64,000 nt of DNA, taken from NCBI GenBank assembly GCA_014803435.1, contig JACYFD010000004.1, positions 186,001 through 250,000 of the forward strand. Direction: 5' to 3'. The notes under the pieces were generated by a model. That model was not told where the DNA came from, did not search any database, and saw only the letters and a list, made by a program, of their open reading frames with translations. Below are positions 14,461-23,240 of this stretch, piece after piece; position 1 is the stretch's first letter, and every line of letters begins with the position of its first letter. Position numbers and translations under genes: made by a program. This stretch comes from Cellulosimicrobium terreum. GTDB lineage: Bacteria > Actinomycetota > Actinomycetes > Actinomycetales > Cellulomonadaceae.

Positions 14461-15273
14461 ATGTCCCGTGTGCTGACGATCGCCACCGCCAACGTGAACG
14501 GGATCCGTGCCGCCTACCGTCGAGGGATGGACGCGTGGATCGCGTCTCGCACCCCCGACGTGCTGCTGCTCCAGGAGGTGCGCGCACCGGACGCCGTGGT
14601 CGAGGAGCTGCTCGACGGGTGGCACGTCGCGCACCAGGCGAGCGACCTCAAGGGACGGGCCGGCGTCGCCGTCGCGTCCCGGCTGCCGCTGACCGCGGTC
14701 CGCGTCGGCCTGGGAGCCGGCGAGCCCGAGGTGCCGGTCGACACCGGACGCTGGGTCGAGGCCGACGTCGAGCTGGCGGACTGCACCACGGTCACCGTCG
14801 TCTCCGCGTACATCCACTCGGGCACGGTGAGCGAACCCGAGACGATGGCGGCCAAGTACTCGTACCTCCAGAGGGTGACCGCGCGCCTGCGCGAGCTCGC
14901 GACCGACGGGCGCCGCACGGTCCTCGCCGGCGACCTCAACATCGCCCACCGCAACGCGGACATCAAGAACTGGAAGGGCAACCTCAAGAGCGCGGGCTTC
15001 CTGCCCGAGGAGCGCGCCTACGTGGACACGTGGATCGACGGGATCGGCCTCGTCGACCTCGGTCGTGTGCACGGCGGCGAGGGCCCCGGCCCGTTCACCT
15101 GGTGGTCGTGGCGGGGGCGCGCGTTCGACAACGACGCCGGCTGGCGCATCGACTACCAGCTCGCCACCCCGGCGCTCGCGGAGCGTGCCGTGAAGGTGGA
15201 GGTGGACCGCGCGCCGTCGCACGCCGAGCGCTGGAGCGATCATGCGCCGCTCGTCGTGACGTACGACGTCTGA
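14461..15273 (+). CDS. xthA: Exodeoxyribonuclease III
   Basis: XthA is a Mg-dependent AP endonuclease and 3'-5' exonuclease of base-excision repair. The 270-residue product has the family landmarks in order: TANVNGIRAA (N-terminal Asn), LLLQEVR (metal Glu), SAYIHSG, AGDLNIAHRNADIKN (catalytic Asp/Asn), WWSWRG, WRIDYQLATP and the terminal WSDHAPLVV with the catalytic His. I chose the ATG at 14461; a GTG three codons in is also possible. The frame is open further upstream but that part overlaps the MFS gene and lacks the domain. Confidence 0.95.
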   Translation: MSRVLTIATANVNGIRAAYRRGMDAWIASRTPDVLLLQEVRAPDAVVEELLDGWHVAHQASDLKGRAGVAVASRLPLTAVRVGLGAGEPEVPVDTGRWVEADVELADCTTVTVVSAYIHSGTVSEPETMAAKYSYLQRVTARLRELATDGRRTVLAGDLNIAHRNADIKNWKGNLKSAGFLPEERAYVDTWIDGIGLVDLGRVHGGEGPGPFTWWSWRGRAFDNDAGWRIDYQLATPALAERAVKVEVDRAPSHAERWSDHAPLVVTYDV

Positions 15274-15287
15274 GGGGTCTGCGGGTT

Positions 15288-15396
15288 CAGGGGCGCTGCG
15301 GGGCGGCCGTGCCGGATCTACCATCCGCCCGCTCGTACCTCGCGGGCTCCCGCCAGACCCACCACGACCCGGCACGGCCACCCCTCCGCGCCCCTG
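15288..15396. repeat. Structured intergenic element, copy 1
   Basis: Outer arms 15288-15315 and 15369-15396 pair at 25 of 28 positions. The 53-base interior contains a GGAT/ATCC hairpin, a GCCCGC/GCGGGC hairpin with loop TCGTACCTC, and a CTCCCGCCAGACCC stretch. The interior is nearly identical to that at 46261-46313, while the outer stems are unrelated in sequence. It sits between the 3' ends of xthA and the galactose gene, so it may act as a two-way terminator or a structured repeat. Confidence 0.8.
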
Positions 15397-15450
15397 AGCG
15401 CCGGCGGGTCGGCCGGCCGCGCGAGGCAGCGTGCGTGCTGAGGAGTCAGG

Positions 15451-17940
15451 TCAGGCGACGAGGTCGGCCGGGCCGGAGGGCGTGGCGAGGAGGAAGCCGG
15501 GTGCGCGGAAGCCCTCGCGCTCGAAGGCCGCGCGGACGGCTTCCGCGACGGCCCCGGCGCGGTCGGCGGCGACGAGGGCGATCGCGGACCCGCCGAAGCC
15601 GCCGCCGGTCATCCGCGCTCCGAGGGCCCCGGCGACGCGCGCCGCCTCGACCGCGACGTCGAGCTCGTCGCAGGACACCTCGTAGTCGTCGCGCAGGGAC
15701 ACGTGGGAGGCGTTCATGAGCGGGCCGATCTCGGCGGTGCGGCCGGCCTGCAGGAGGGCCACGAGATCGACGACGCGGCCGATCTCGGTGACGACGTGGC
15801 GCACCCGGCGGCGGGCGACGTCGTCCGGGAGCTTGTCGAGGGCGATCTCGAGCGTTCCCGTGGGGTCGTCCGACGCGGCGGTGGCGTCGGCGAGCTCGCG
15901 CAGCGAGGCGAGCCCGAGCGACTGCGCGGCCGTCTCGCACGTGTCGCGCCGCTGGGCGTACTGCCCGTCGACCAGCTGGTGTTCCGCGTGCGTGTCGATG
16001 ACGAGGACGGCCAGCCCGGCGGCCGCGAGGTCGAACGGCTCCTGCTCCGCGGACCGGGCGGGGTCCAGCCCCGGCCGGCAGTCGAGGAGGAGGGCGTGGC
16101 CCGCCCGGGCGCGCAGCGACGCGGACTGGTCCATGCCACCGGTCGGAGCCCCCGCGATCTCGTTCTCGGCGCGGACGCACGCCGCCGCGAGGGTCGCCCG
16201 CCCGGCGTCGGACGCGGCGAGGCCGAGCCCTGCGACGTCGTCGAGCGCGACCGCCACGGCGCACTCGAGCGCCGCCGACGACGACAGCCCCGCGCCGAAC
16301 GGCACGCACGAGTCGATCGCCGCGTCGAACCCGGTGATCGCTCCCCGGGCGTCCCCGGTCTCCGCGAGGTGCTGGCGCAGCGCCCACGCGACCCCGGCGA
16401 CGTAGGCGCCCCACCCGGTGACGGAGCCGGGCGCGACGTCGTCGAGCCGGGTCTCCCAGATCTCGCCGGGCGCCTGCGCGGACGCGAGGTGGATCAGGCC
16501 GTCGGTGCGCGGCCGCAGCGCGACGAACGTGCGGTGCGGCAACGCGATCGGCAGGCACAGCCCCGCGTTGTAGTCCGTGTGCTCGCCGATGAGGTTGACG
16601 CGTCCCGGCGCGCTCCACACGCGCGGTTCGTCGTCGTCGGAGGCGTCGGCGAAGGTGTCGGCGAACACCGCGCGGGCTCTCGCGGCGCCGACCTCCGTGG
16701 TCCACGCCGTCACCCACCCGCGCGCCGTCCCGGCGGGGGCGAGCTCCTGGAGGCGGGAGGCGATCCGCTCGGGCGTCGTGTCGCTGATCCACGCGCCCAT
16801 GCCGGACTCGGACCCCGCGAGGTACTTGAGCCGGCCGGGGGCGCGCAGCACCGAGAACACCTGCAGGTGCAGCCGGGTGACGGTCACCTCGTCCGTGCCG
16901 CCGTCCGCGACCGACCGTCCCTCGTGCGCCGGAGCCTGGTGCCACGCCGCGATGTATGGCAGGGGGATCGGGTCGCCGTCGGCGGTCTCGAAGAACCGGT
17001 CGAGCCGGCGCAGCAGCTCGAGGTACGTCGTGGCGAGATCGTCGCGCTCGGCGTCGGTCAGGGCCGGCAGGTCGGGGACGTCACGCCGGGGTGCGAGGTG
17101 CACCTCCACGGGCCACCGGGCCGCGTAGGGCACGTAGGCGACCCAGTGCTCGGACTCGAGCACGACGCGCCGCCCGTCCGCGAGCTCGGAGTCCAGCACG
17201 TCGCGCAGCAGGTTCCGACCCGTGCGCGCGTGGTGGTCCCGCGCCTGGGTGAGCAGCGCGCGCGTGCGCGGGGTGACGTACGGGTAGCCGTAGATCTGCC
17301 CGTGCGGGTGGGGGAGCGTGACGCCGATCTCCTCGCCGCGGTTCTCGAAGCAGAAGACCTGCTCGACGCCGGGCAGGGCGCCGAGCGCGGCCGTGCGGTC
17401 CGCCCAGGCGTCGATGATCGTGCGGACGCGCTGCGGTCCGAGCGCCCCGAACGACGAGCGGTGGTCGCTCGAGAAGCACACGACCTCACACCGGCCCGCC
17501 GCCGGGCCGTGCACCTGGAGAGGGGTGTCGTCGACGGTCTCGTCCGGCACGCCGGGGACCTGCTGCAGGGACGGGAAGCGGTTCTCGAACACCACGACGT
17601 CGTAGTCGGTGTCCGGGATCTCGCCGTCGGAGTATGCGCTCCCCGGCTTCGCGGGGCACAGCGGGCACGAGTCCGCGGCGGGCAGGAACGTGCGGTTCAT
17701 CCGGTGCGCCGCCATCGGGATCCAGTCCCCGGTGAGCGGGTCGAGCCGCATCTGGGGACCGGCGTACGGGTGCGGCCGCCCGTCCGGACCGGGCACGGTC
17801 GCGAACCGGTCCGGCAACGGTCGCGGGTCGTCGAGCCGACGGGTCCGCTCGCCCGACACGTACGGGGGCGAGTCGTCGAAGTAGACGATCTCGCGCCCGT
17901 CGGCCAGACGTGCCGAGGTGCGGCGCAGGTGGTGGTTCAT
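15451..17940 (-). CDS. Galactose-1-phosphate uridylyltransferase / galactokinase in one reading frame
   Basis: One uninterrupted 829-residue frame encodes two Leloir-pathway enzymes. Residues about 1-405 are GalT: zinc-type SCPLCPA near 91-97, catalytic HPHGQIYGYP, and the C-terminal YLAGSESGMGAWISDTTPE. Residues about 410-829 are GalK: signature APGRVNLIGEHTDYN, GHMP motif VPFGAGLSSSAALE and MTGGGFGGSAIAL. There is no stop between them, but a GTG at 16713 would start a normal 420-residue GalK, and its GTGA would supply a GalT stop in the neighbouring frame. So it is either a true fusion or a galT-galK pair joined by a small indel (or sequencing error). It is downstream of a DeoR regulator (55-base gap). 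Confidence 0.88.
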   Translation of the reverse strand: MNHHLRRTSARLADGREIVYFDDSPPYVSGERTRRLDDPRPLPDRFATVPGPDGRPHPYAGPQMRLDPLTGDWIPMAAHRMNRTFLPAADSCPLCPAKPGSAYSDGEIPDTDYDVVVFENRFPSLQQVPGVPDETVDDTPLQVHGPAAGRCEVVCFSSDHRSSFGALGPQRVRTIIDAWADRTAALGALPGVEQVFCFENRGEEIGVTLPHPHGQIYGYPYVTPRTRALLTQARDHHARTGRNLLRDVLDSELADGRRVVLESEHWVAYVPYAARWPVEVHLAPRRDVPDLPALTDAERDDLATTYLELLRRLDRFFETADGDPIPLPYIAAWHQAPAHEGRSVADGGTDEVTVTRLHLQVFSVLRAPGRLKYLAGSESGMGAWISDTTPERIASRLQELAPAGTARGWVTAWTTEVGAARARAVFADTFADASDDDEPRVWSAPGRVNLIGEHTDYNAGLCLPIALPHRTFVALRPRTDGLIHLASAQAPGEIWETRLDDVAPGSVTGWGAYVAGVAWALRQHLAETGDARGAITGFDAAIDSCVPFGAGLSSSAALECAVAVALDDVAGLGLAASDAGRATLAAACVRAENEIAGAPTGGMDQSASLRARAGHALLLDCRPGLDPARSAEQEPFDLAAAGLAVLVIDTHAEHQLVDGQYAQRRDTCETAAQSLGLASLRELADATAASDDPTGTLEIALDKLPDDVARRRVRHVVTEIGRVVDLVALLQAGRTAEIGPLMNASHVSLRDDYEVSCDELDVAVEAARVAGALGARMTGGGFGGSAIALVAADRAGAVAEAVRAAFEREGFRAPGFLLATPSGPADLVA

Positions 17941-17995
17941 ACGAATCCGTTCACGTTCTCGTGCGTGCGTGCGTGCTGGTGGGCCGGATCGGCGG

Positions 17996-18769
17996 TCAGG
18001 AGATGACGAGCTGTTCGACGAGCTCGTCGACGCGCGAGCGTGCGTCCGCGGGGAGCCCGGCGTCCGTCACGAGGACGTCGACGTCGGCGAACGTCGCGAA
18101 GACCCGCAGCCCCGTGGTGTGCCACTTGGTGTGGTCGGCCAGCACGACGGTGCGGCCCGCCGAGCTGATCAGGGCCCGGTTGGTCGCGGCCTCGTCGAGG
18201 TTCGGTGTCGTCAGGCCGACGTCGGGGTCGACGCCGTGCGCGCCGAGGAACGCCTGGTCGACCCGGAGCCCGGCGAGCGCTGCCTCCGCGAGCGGTCCGA
18301 CGAGGGCGTCGGACGGTGTCCGCGACCCCCCGGTGAGGATCGTCTCCAGCCGGGGATCGTTCGCGCGGTACAGCGTCTCGGCGACCGGGAGCGAGTTCGT
18401 GACCACCGTGAGCGGCCGCAGCTGGGGCGAGGCCACGATGTGCGCGGCCAGCAGGTGCGTCGTCGTGCCGGCGCTCAGGGCGACGGAGGAGCTCGGCGCG
18501 ATGAGCCTCGCCGCCGCCTCCGCGATCGAGCGCTTCTCGGTGGCCTCGCGCGTGCTCTTGGCCGCGAAGCCCGGCTCGTGCGCCGTCGTGTGCGGAGCGA
18601 CGGCACCCCCGTGGACCTTGCGGACGAGTCCCTGGTCCGCGAGGTCCATGAGATCTCGGCGGATCGTCATGTCGGAGACCTCGAGCTCCTGGGTGAGGTC
18701 GGCGATGCGGACGGCACCCTGGTCACGGATCTCGGCGAGGATCCGCTCCTGACGCTGCGATGCGAGCAT
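17996..18769 (-). CDS. DeoR/GlpR-family transcriptional regulator, probably of the galactose genes
   Basis: A 257-residue repressor-type protein. The N-terminal DeoR winged helix (about 6-58) is textbook: IADLTQELEVSDMTIRRDL then LVRKVHGGAV. The rest is a DeoRC sugar-phosphate sensor domain (SVALSAGTTTHLLA, TVVTNSLPVAETL, ADHTKW). It lies immediately upstream of the GalT-GalK frame on the same strand, so an inducer from galactose metabolism is likely (inference). A direct repeat upstream of the gene is a good operator candidate, implying autoregulation. Confidence 0.92.
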   Translation of the reverse strand: MLASQRQERILAEIRDQGAVRIADLTQELEVSDMTIRRDLMDLADQGLVRKVHGGAVAPHTTAHEPGFAAKSTREATEKRSIAEAAARLIAPSSSVALSAGTTTHLLAAHIVASPQLRPLTVVTNSLPVAETLYRANDPRLETILTGGSRTPSDALVGPLAEAALAGLRVDQAFLGAHGVDPDVGLTTPNLDEAATNRALISSAGRTVVLADHTKWHTTGLRVFATFADVDVLVTDAGLPADARSRVDELVEQLVIS

Positions 18770-18804
18770 GCCGCACAGTATTGTCCAGATCGGCCGAGAA
18801 TTCC

Positions 18805-18829
18805 AACACGATCAAACACGACCGAACAT
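18805..18829 (-). promoter_or_regulatory. Candidate operator of the DeoR regulator
   Basis: The plus strand shows CACGATCAAA followed at once by CACGACCGAA, a direct repeat with exactly one helical turn of spacing (18807-18826), typical of DeoR-family operators. It is about 35 bases upstream of the regulator's ATG, with a TACTGT -10-like box between (five bases before the ATG), so bound protein would cover the -35 region. Confidence 0.6.
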
Positions 18830-18844
18830 GTGGCGGGCTCCGGA

Positions 18845-20056
18845 TCAGTAGCGGATCGCGTCGATCACCTTGACACGCACCGCCACGAGGGCAGGTAGCA
18901 GGCCCGCCACGGCCCCCACGACGACGGCCGCGAGCATGCCCGCCACGGCGGCGGATACGGGGAAGCCGGGGCGGTCCTGCACCGGTGATCCCATGAGCGC
19001 GTCCAGCGGGAGGTTGTGCAGCACCACCACCGCGACGCAGACGCCCACGGCCCCGGCGACGACCGTCGCGACCACGCTCTCCATGAGCACGGAGAAGAAC
19101 ACCCGGCCGGACCCGGCCCCGAAGCTGCGCCGGATCCCGATCTCGCGGATGCGGTAGCGGACGGTGACGAGCGCGATGTTGACGAGCCCGAGGCCGCCGA
19201 GCAGCAGGGCGATGATGCTCACGCCGAGCACGACCCAGCCGATGGCGCCGTCGACGACGTCGTACGACGGGGAGTCGAGCCGGTACACGTCGGCCTGGAC
19301 ACCGCTCAGCGCTCCCGCGACGTCTCGCCGCACGGCGTCGGTCAGACCGTCGGCCAGCTCGTCCGGAACCCACAGCTCGAGCATCGGTGGCCCGTACATC
19401 TCGAGGGCCTCCGGGGTGACCCAGGTCGCCTGGGCGTCGACGAGCACGTACGCCGACGGCTCGACGCCCTCCCACTCGTCCGGGAACGAGCCGACGACGG
19501 TCGCCACGACGGGGTTGTCGCCGCCGATGGTGACGGTGGGGTGGTCGGCGACCCGGACCCCGCCGAGAGCCTGGAGGAACGCGTCGTTGACGACGAGAGC
19601 GGGCGAGAGCCGCTCGGCGTCGCTCTCCTCGAGCCAGCGACCCGACTCGACCTCGAACCGGTGCATGGTCGCCCACACCGGGTCGACGCCCAGCGTCTGG
19701 ACCTCGCGCGTCCCGTCGGGGAAGCGCACCGCTGCGGAGGCCGGGCGCACCGTCGTCGCGTGCTCGACGGAGTAGCGGGTGACGACGTCGTCGAACACCC
19801 GCTCGTACTCTTCGGGGGCCGGGAGCTGCGCACCGGACTCCCCGGTCGGCCACGCCGTCACCTGCAGCGTCGCGGGCCGCCCGCCCCACCGCTCGTTCTG
19901 CTCCGCGGACACCTGGCGCAGCATCTCGCCCGCCGCGGTGATCGCGGTGATCGCGCACACCGCGACGGCGACGCCGATCAGCGCGAGCAGGACCCGCACA
20001 CGGTGGACCCGGAGCTCGTCCCAGGCCTCGATGACCGCGCCCACCAGGCCGGTCAT
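18845..20056 (-). CDS. MacB/FtsX-like ABC exporter permease
   Basis: A 403-residue permease with the FtsX/MacB architecture: one N-terminal membrane helix (about 19-42), a large extracytoplasmic MacB-PCD domain (about 45-280) and three C-terminal helices with the coupling segment RIREIGIRRSFGAGSGRVF (near 305-323). It overlaps the ATPase gene by four bases, and both follow an adaptor protein, giving a MacAB-type tripartite exporter. Such systems export antibiotics, peptides or lipoproteins; the substrate here is unknown. Confidence 0.88.
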   Translation of the reverse strand: MTGLVGAVIEAWDELRVHRVRVLLALIGVAVAVCAITAITAAGEMLRQVSAEQNERWGGRPATLQVTAWPTGESGAQLPAPEEYERVFDDVVTRYSVEHATTVRPASAAVRFPDGTREVQTLGVDPVWATMHRFEVESGRWLEESDAERLSPALVVNDAFLQALGGVRVADHPTVTIGGDNPVVATVVGSFPDEWEGVEPSAYVLVDAQATWVTPEALEMYGPPMLELWVPDELADGLTDAVRRDVAGALSGVQADVYRLDSPSYDVVDGAIGWVVLGVSIIALLLGGLGLVNIALVTVRYRIREIGIRRSFGAGSGRVFFSVLMESVVATVVAGAVGVCVAVVVLHNLPLDALMGSPVQDRPGFPVSAAVAGMLAAVVVGAVAGLLPALVAVRVKVIDAIRY

Positions 20057-20886
20057 GCGCCGCCTCCCGTGCGGAGGAGTGCGCCCGCGCCCTCGGTGAG
20101 CGGTCGCGCCACGTGCTCGGCCTGGTCGTCGACCGCCGGGGTCGGTGCCCGCGTGCCGGACGCCTCACCGAGCGCTTCGAGCGAACCGGCGGTCCGTGCG
20201 CTGATCGAGATGGGCGTGAGCACGCCCTCGGCCAGCCGGAACTGGCGCGATGCGCGGGACGCGACAGCGAGGTCGTGCGTGATGGCGATCAGCGCCGACC
20301 CGTTCTCGCTCGCGATCGAGTCGAGCAGGTCCATGACCTCGTTCCCGGTGTCCACGTCGAGGGCTCCCGTGGGCTCGTCGGCGAGGATGACGCGCGGCGT
20401 GCGCACGAGCGCCCGCGCGATGGCGACGCGCTGCTGCTCACCGCCGGAGAGCTTCTCCGGACGGGTGTCGAGCCGGTCGCCGAGGCCGACGCGCTCGAGC
20501 ATCTCGGCCGCGAGGGTGCGGCGTCGCCAGAACTGACGTCCGCGCGCGTAGAGCAGGGGCATGACCACGTTCTCGAGCGCCGTGCGGCCCTGCAGCAGGT
20601 TGAACTGCTGGAAGACGAACCCGAAGTCGGTACCGCGGCGGCGGGCGCGGCCCCGTCCGGACAGCCGGCCGATGGGGGTGCCGTCGAGCAGGTGCTCACC
20701 GCTCGTCGGCGCGTCGAGCAGGCCGAGGATGTTGAGCAGCGTCGACTTCCCCGTCCCGGAGCGCCCCACGACGGCGACGTGCTCGCCCGCGTCCACGGTC
20801 AGGTCGATGCCCCGCAGGATCTCCAGCAGCCGGTCGTCCGGCAGGCGCACGGACCGTGTCACGTCGTGCAGCTCGAGCAGGTTCAT
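20053..20886 (-). CDS. MacB/LolD-like ABC exporter ATP-binding protein
   Basis: A 277-residue ATPase: Walker A GRSGTGKST (about 39-47), signature LSGGEQQRVAIARAL (near 140), Walker B VILADEPTGALD (near 160) and the switch His in AITHDL. After the ABC domain (about 220 residues) it has a 50-residue Ala/Pro/Thr-rich tail that most relatives lack. The ATG at 20886 overlaps the adaptor's stop; the frame is open far upstream, but that part is a shadow of the adaptor gene. Confidence 0.92.
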   Translation of the reverse strand: MNLLELHDVTRSVRLPDDRLLEILRGIDLTVDAGEHVAVVGRSGTGKSTLLNILGLLDAPTSGEHLLDGTPIGRLSGRGRARRRGTDFGFVFQQFNLLQGRTALENVVMPLLYARGRQFWRRRTLAAEMLERVGLGDRLDTRPEKLSGGEQQRVAIARALVRTPRVILADEPTGALDVDTGNEVMDLLDSIASENGSALIAITHDLAVASRASRQFRLAEGVLTPISISARTAGSLEALGEASGTRAPTPAVDDQAEHVARPLTEGAGALLRTGGGA

Positions 20887-21914
20887 CAGAAGGAGCCCTC
20901 GTCCGTCATGCCGGCCTCGACGGACTCGACGTCCTGACCGGGAACGAACTCGAGCACCTCGTCGCCCTCGGCGAGCCCCTTCGTGATCTCCACGACGCTG
21001 CCGTCGGTCAGACCGAGCGACACCTCGCGCTCCTCGGGCTCGCCGTCGTCCCCGAGCACCCAGACCTTGCCCAGCTCGACTCGGCCGAGCACCGCGGTCA
21101 CGGGCAGCACCAGCGCACCCTCGACGGAGCCGGCCGTGATCTCGATCTCGGCGGCGAGCCCGGCGAACACGGTCACGTCGCCCGGCACGGCGCAGGTGAC
21201 CGACGCCGAGGAGCCCTCGCCCACGGCCTCGCTGCCCTCTGCGCCGGTGCCCTCGCCGGTGCCCTCGCCGCCGGCGGCCGCGGAGCCCATGCGCAGTCCT
21301 GTGCAGGTGAAGGGCGCGGGACCACCGGTGACCGTGACGGTCGCCTTCTTCGGGATCTTCAGCAGGCGGAACTGCTGCTCGGCCGCCATCGACCCGCTCG
21401 CCGACAGCGTGCCGGGAGAGATCGTCGCGAAGTCCTCCCCGACGGCGACCTCCTGGTCCACGAGGGCGGTGAACGTGGCGACCCTGCCCGCCGTCGTGGC
21501 GGTGACGGTCTCGCGCGTGACACGGGGCCAGCGCTCGGTCACGGTGACCTCGCCCGTCTCCGGGTCGGTCTCGGTGAGCGGCTCCTGGGGCTCGGTGAGG
21601 GTCACCTCGAGCAGCGGGTCGTCGACCTTCACGGCCTCGCCCGGCTTCACGAGGACCGCCGTGACGACCCCGCGCTGCGTGATTTTCTGGGTGGCGGCCG
21701 GGTCGGCCACGATCTGTCCCGTGACGGTGACGGTGTTGGTGACGTCCCCGGTGGCTACCGCGACCTGCGGCTCCACGAGCTCGGCCGAGGGCACGGTCGG
21801 GTCCGGCGGCGCCTGCGGCGCAGAACGGAACGCGATGGTGGCGAGCGAGACGGCGATGACTCCCCAGACGACGAGGCGCAGGGCGGGGAAGATGATCCGA
21901 CGGGTGATGCCCAC
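20886..21914 (-). CDS. HlyD/MacA-like membrane-fusion adaptor protein
   Basis: A 342-residue membrane-anchored protein: an N-terminal helix (about 12-28) then an extracytoplasmic region with adaptor features: VTGQIV, the lipoyl-like pair RGVVTAVLVKPGEAVKVDDPLLEV and TTAGRVATFTALVDQEVAVGE, and a C-terminal beta domain with GLAEGDEVL. A Gly/Glu/Ser-rich insert (about 210-235) interrupts the beta-barrel. It is the first gene of the exporter operon (adaptor, ATPase, permease, with four-base or shorter overlaps). GTG start with CAGGAG upstream. Confidence 0.82.
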   Translation of the reverse strand: MGITRRIIFPALRLVVWGVIAVSLATIAFRSAPQAPPDPTVPSAELVEPQVAVATGDVTNTVTVTGQIVADPAATQKITQRGVVTAVLVKPGEAVKVDDPLLEVTLTEPQEPLTETDPETGEVTVTERWPRVTRETVTATTAGRVATFTALVDQEVAVGEDFATISPGTLSASGSMAAEQQFRLLKIPKKATVTVTGGPAPFTCTGLRMGSAAAGGEGTGEGTGAEGSEAVGEGSSASVTCAVPGDVTVFAGLAAEIEITAGSVEGALVLPVTAVLGRVELGKVWVLGDDGEPEEREVSLGLTDGSVVEITKGLAEGDEVLEFVPGQDVESVEAGMTDEGSF

Positions 21915-21991
21915 GGGGCGGACTCCTGGGTGACGGCGGCACGACCCGGGCGTCGGGCCGACCCGACCCTAGGAGAGACCGACGTCGCCCG

Positions 21992-22013
21992 ACATCAGCC
22001 TTTGGGCTGATGT
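21992..22013. promoter_or_regulatory. 9-bp perfect palindrome upstream of the exporter operon
   Basis: ACATCAGCC (21992-22000) and GGCTGATGT (22005-22013) flank a TTTG loop. It lies downstream of the Mrp gene and about 78 bases upstream of the adaptor start, just upstream of where a -35 box would fit for the TAGGGT at about 21967-21972 (minus strand). It could be the Mrp terminator or a regulator site for the exporter; the sequence alone does not decide. Confidence 0.5.
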
Positions 22014-22036
22014 GCGAGGTTCGTGCGGTCCGTGGG

Positions 22037-23218
22037 TCAGCCCGGGGAACCGACCACCGTCACGCCGAGCGACCGCCCGGCGAGGCCCCGAGGTCGACGT
22101 GCCAGGCCGCGCGCGACGTCGCGCAGCGCGGCCGCCGCCGGTGCCGACGGGTCGGCGAGCACCACGGGCGTCCCCGCGTCGCCCGCCTCGCGCAGGGACA
22201 CGTCGAGCGGCACCTGGCCCAGCAGGGGCACCGTGGTCCCGACCGCGCGCGTCAGGTTGGCCGCGACCCGTTCGCCGCCGCCCGCGCCGAAGAGCTCGAG
22301 CCGCGAGCCGTCGGCCTGGGTCAGCCACGACATGTTCTCGACCACGCCGACGATGCCCTGCTGCGTCTGCGTCGCGACCGACCCCGCGCGCTCCGCGACC
22401 TCCGCCGCGGCCACCTGCGGCGTCGTGACGACGAGGATCTCGCTGCCGGGCAGGAGCTGGGCGACCGAGATCGCGATGTCCCCGGTCCCGGGCGGCAGGT
22501 CGAGCAGCAGGACGTCGAGGTCGCCCCAGTACACGTCCGCGAGGAACTGCTGCAGCGCACGGTGGAGCATGGGCCCGCGCCACACGACGGGCTGGCCCGG
22601 CGGCACGAACATGCCGATGGACACGACCTTGACGCCGTGCGCGACCGGGGGGAGCAGCATGTCGTCCACGCGCGTGGGCTGGCGGTCGACCCCGAGCATG
22701 CGCGGGATCGAGAACCCGTAGATGTCCGCGTCGACGACGCCCACGGAGAGCCCGTCCGCGGCGAGGGCGACGGCCAGGTTGGCCGTCACCGTGGACTTGC
22801 CGACACCGCCCTTGCCCGACGCCACCGCGTAGACCTTGGTCAGCGAGTCCGGCTTGGCGAACGGTATCTCGGGCTCCCCGACGCCGCCGCGCAGCATCGA
22901 GCGCAGCTCGGCGCGCTGCTCGGCGGTCATGACACCGAGGTCGACCGCGACCTCCCGGACCCCGTCGAGCGCGTCCACCGCCGCGGTGACGTCCCGCACG
23001 AGAGTCCCGCGCATCGGGCACGTCGCCACCGTGAGGTCCACGCCGACGACGACGCGCGCACCGCGTCCCTCACCGCCCTCGCTGTCGGCTCCGGCCTCGA
23101 TCGTGACCTCGCGGACCATGCCGAGATCGGTGATCGGGCGACGGATCTCCGGGTCGAGAACCGTCGTCAGCGCCTGACGGACGGCCTCGGCGAGCGGTGC
23201 GGTGACGGGGGAGGGCAT
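22037..23218 (-). CDS. Mrp/ApbC-family iron-sulfur cluster carrier ATPase
   Basis: A 393-residue P-loop ATPase that carries or assembles Fe-S clusters. The N-terminus is a MIP18/DUF59 domain (about 10-110, with VATCPMRGTLV); the ATPase begins at VASGKGGVGKST (deviant Walker A) followed by VVDADIYGFSIPRMLG, LLLDLPPGTGD and VVENMSW. The C-terminal CxxC seen in many Mrp proteins is not present (TQADGSRLELFG instead), which is common in actinobacterial members. The ATG at 23218 follows a TACGAT -10 box by exactly six bases, so a leaderless mRNA is predicted; the longer open frame from 23422 is rejected. Confidence 0.93.
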   Translation of the reverse strand: MPSPVTAPLAEAVRQALTTVLDPEIRRPITDLGMVREVTIEAGADSEGGEGRGARVVVGVDLTVATCPMRGTLVRDVTAAVDALDGVREVAVDLGVMTAEQRAELRSMLRGGVGEPEIPFAKPDSLTKVYAVASGKGGVGKSTVTANLAVALAADGLSVGVVDADIYGFSIPRMLGVDRQPTRVDDMLLPPVAHGVKVVSIGMFVPPGQPVVWRGPMLHRALQQFLADVYWGDLDVLLLDLPPGTGDIAISVAQLLPGSEILVVTTPQVAAAEVAERAGSVATQTQQGIVGVVENMSWLTQADGSRLELFGAGGGERVAANLTRAVGTTVPLLGQVPLDVSLREAGDAGTPVVLADPSAPAAAALRDVARGLARRPRGLAGRSLGVTVVGSPG

Positions 23219-23224
23219 GGCTCC

Positions 23225-23230
23225 ATCGTA
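23225..23230 (-). promoter_or_regulatory. -10 box (TACGAT) of the leaderless Mrp transcript
   Basis: On the minus strand TACGAT is followed by six bases and the ATG at 23218. Confidence 0.65.
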
Positions 23231-23240
23231 GGTGGGGTGG

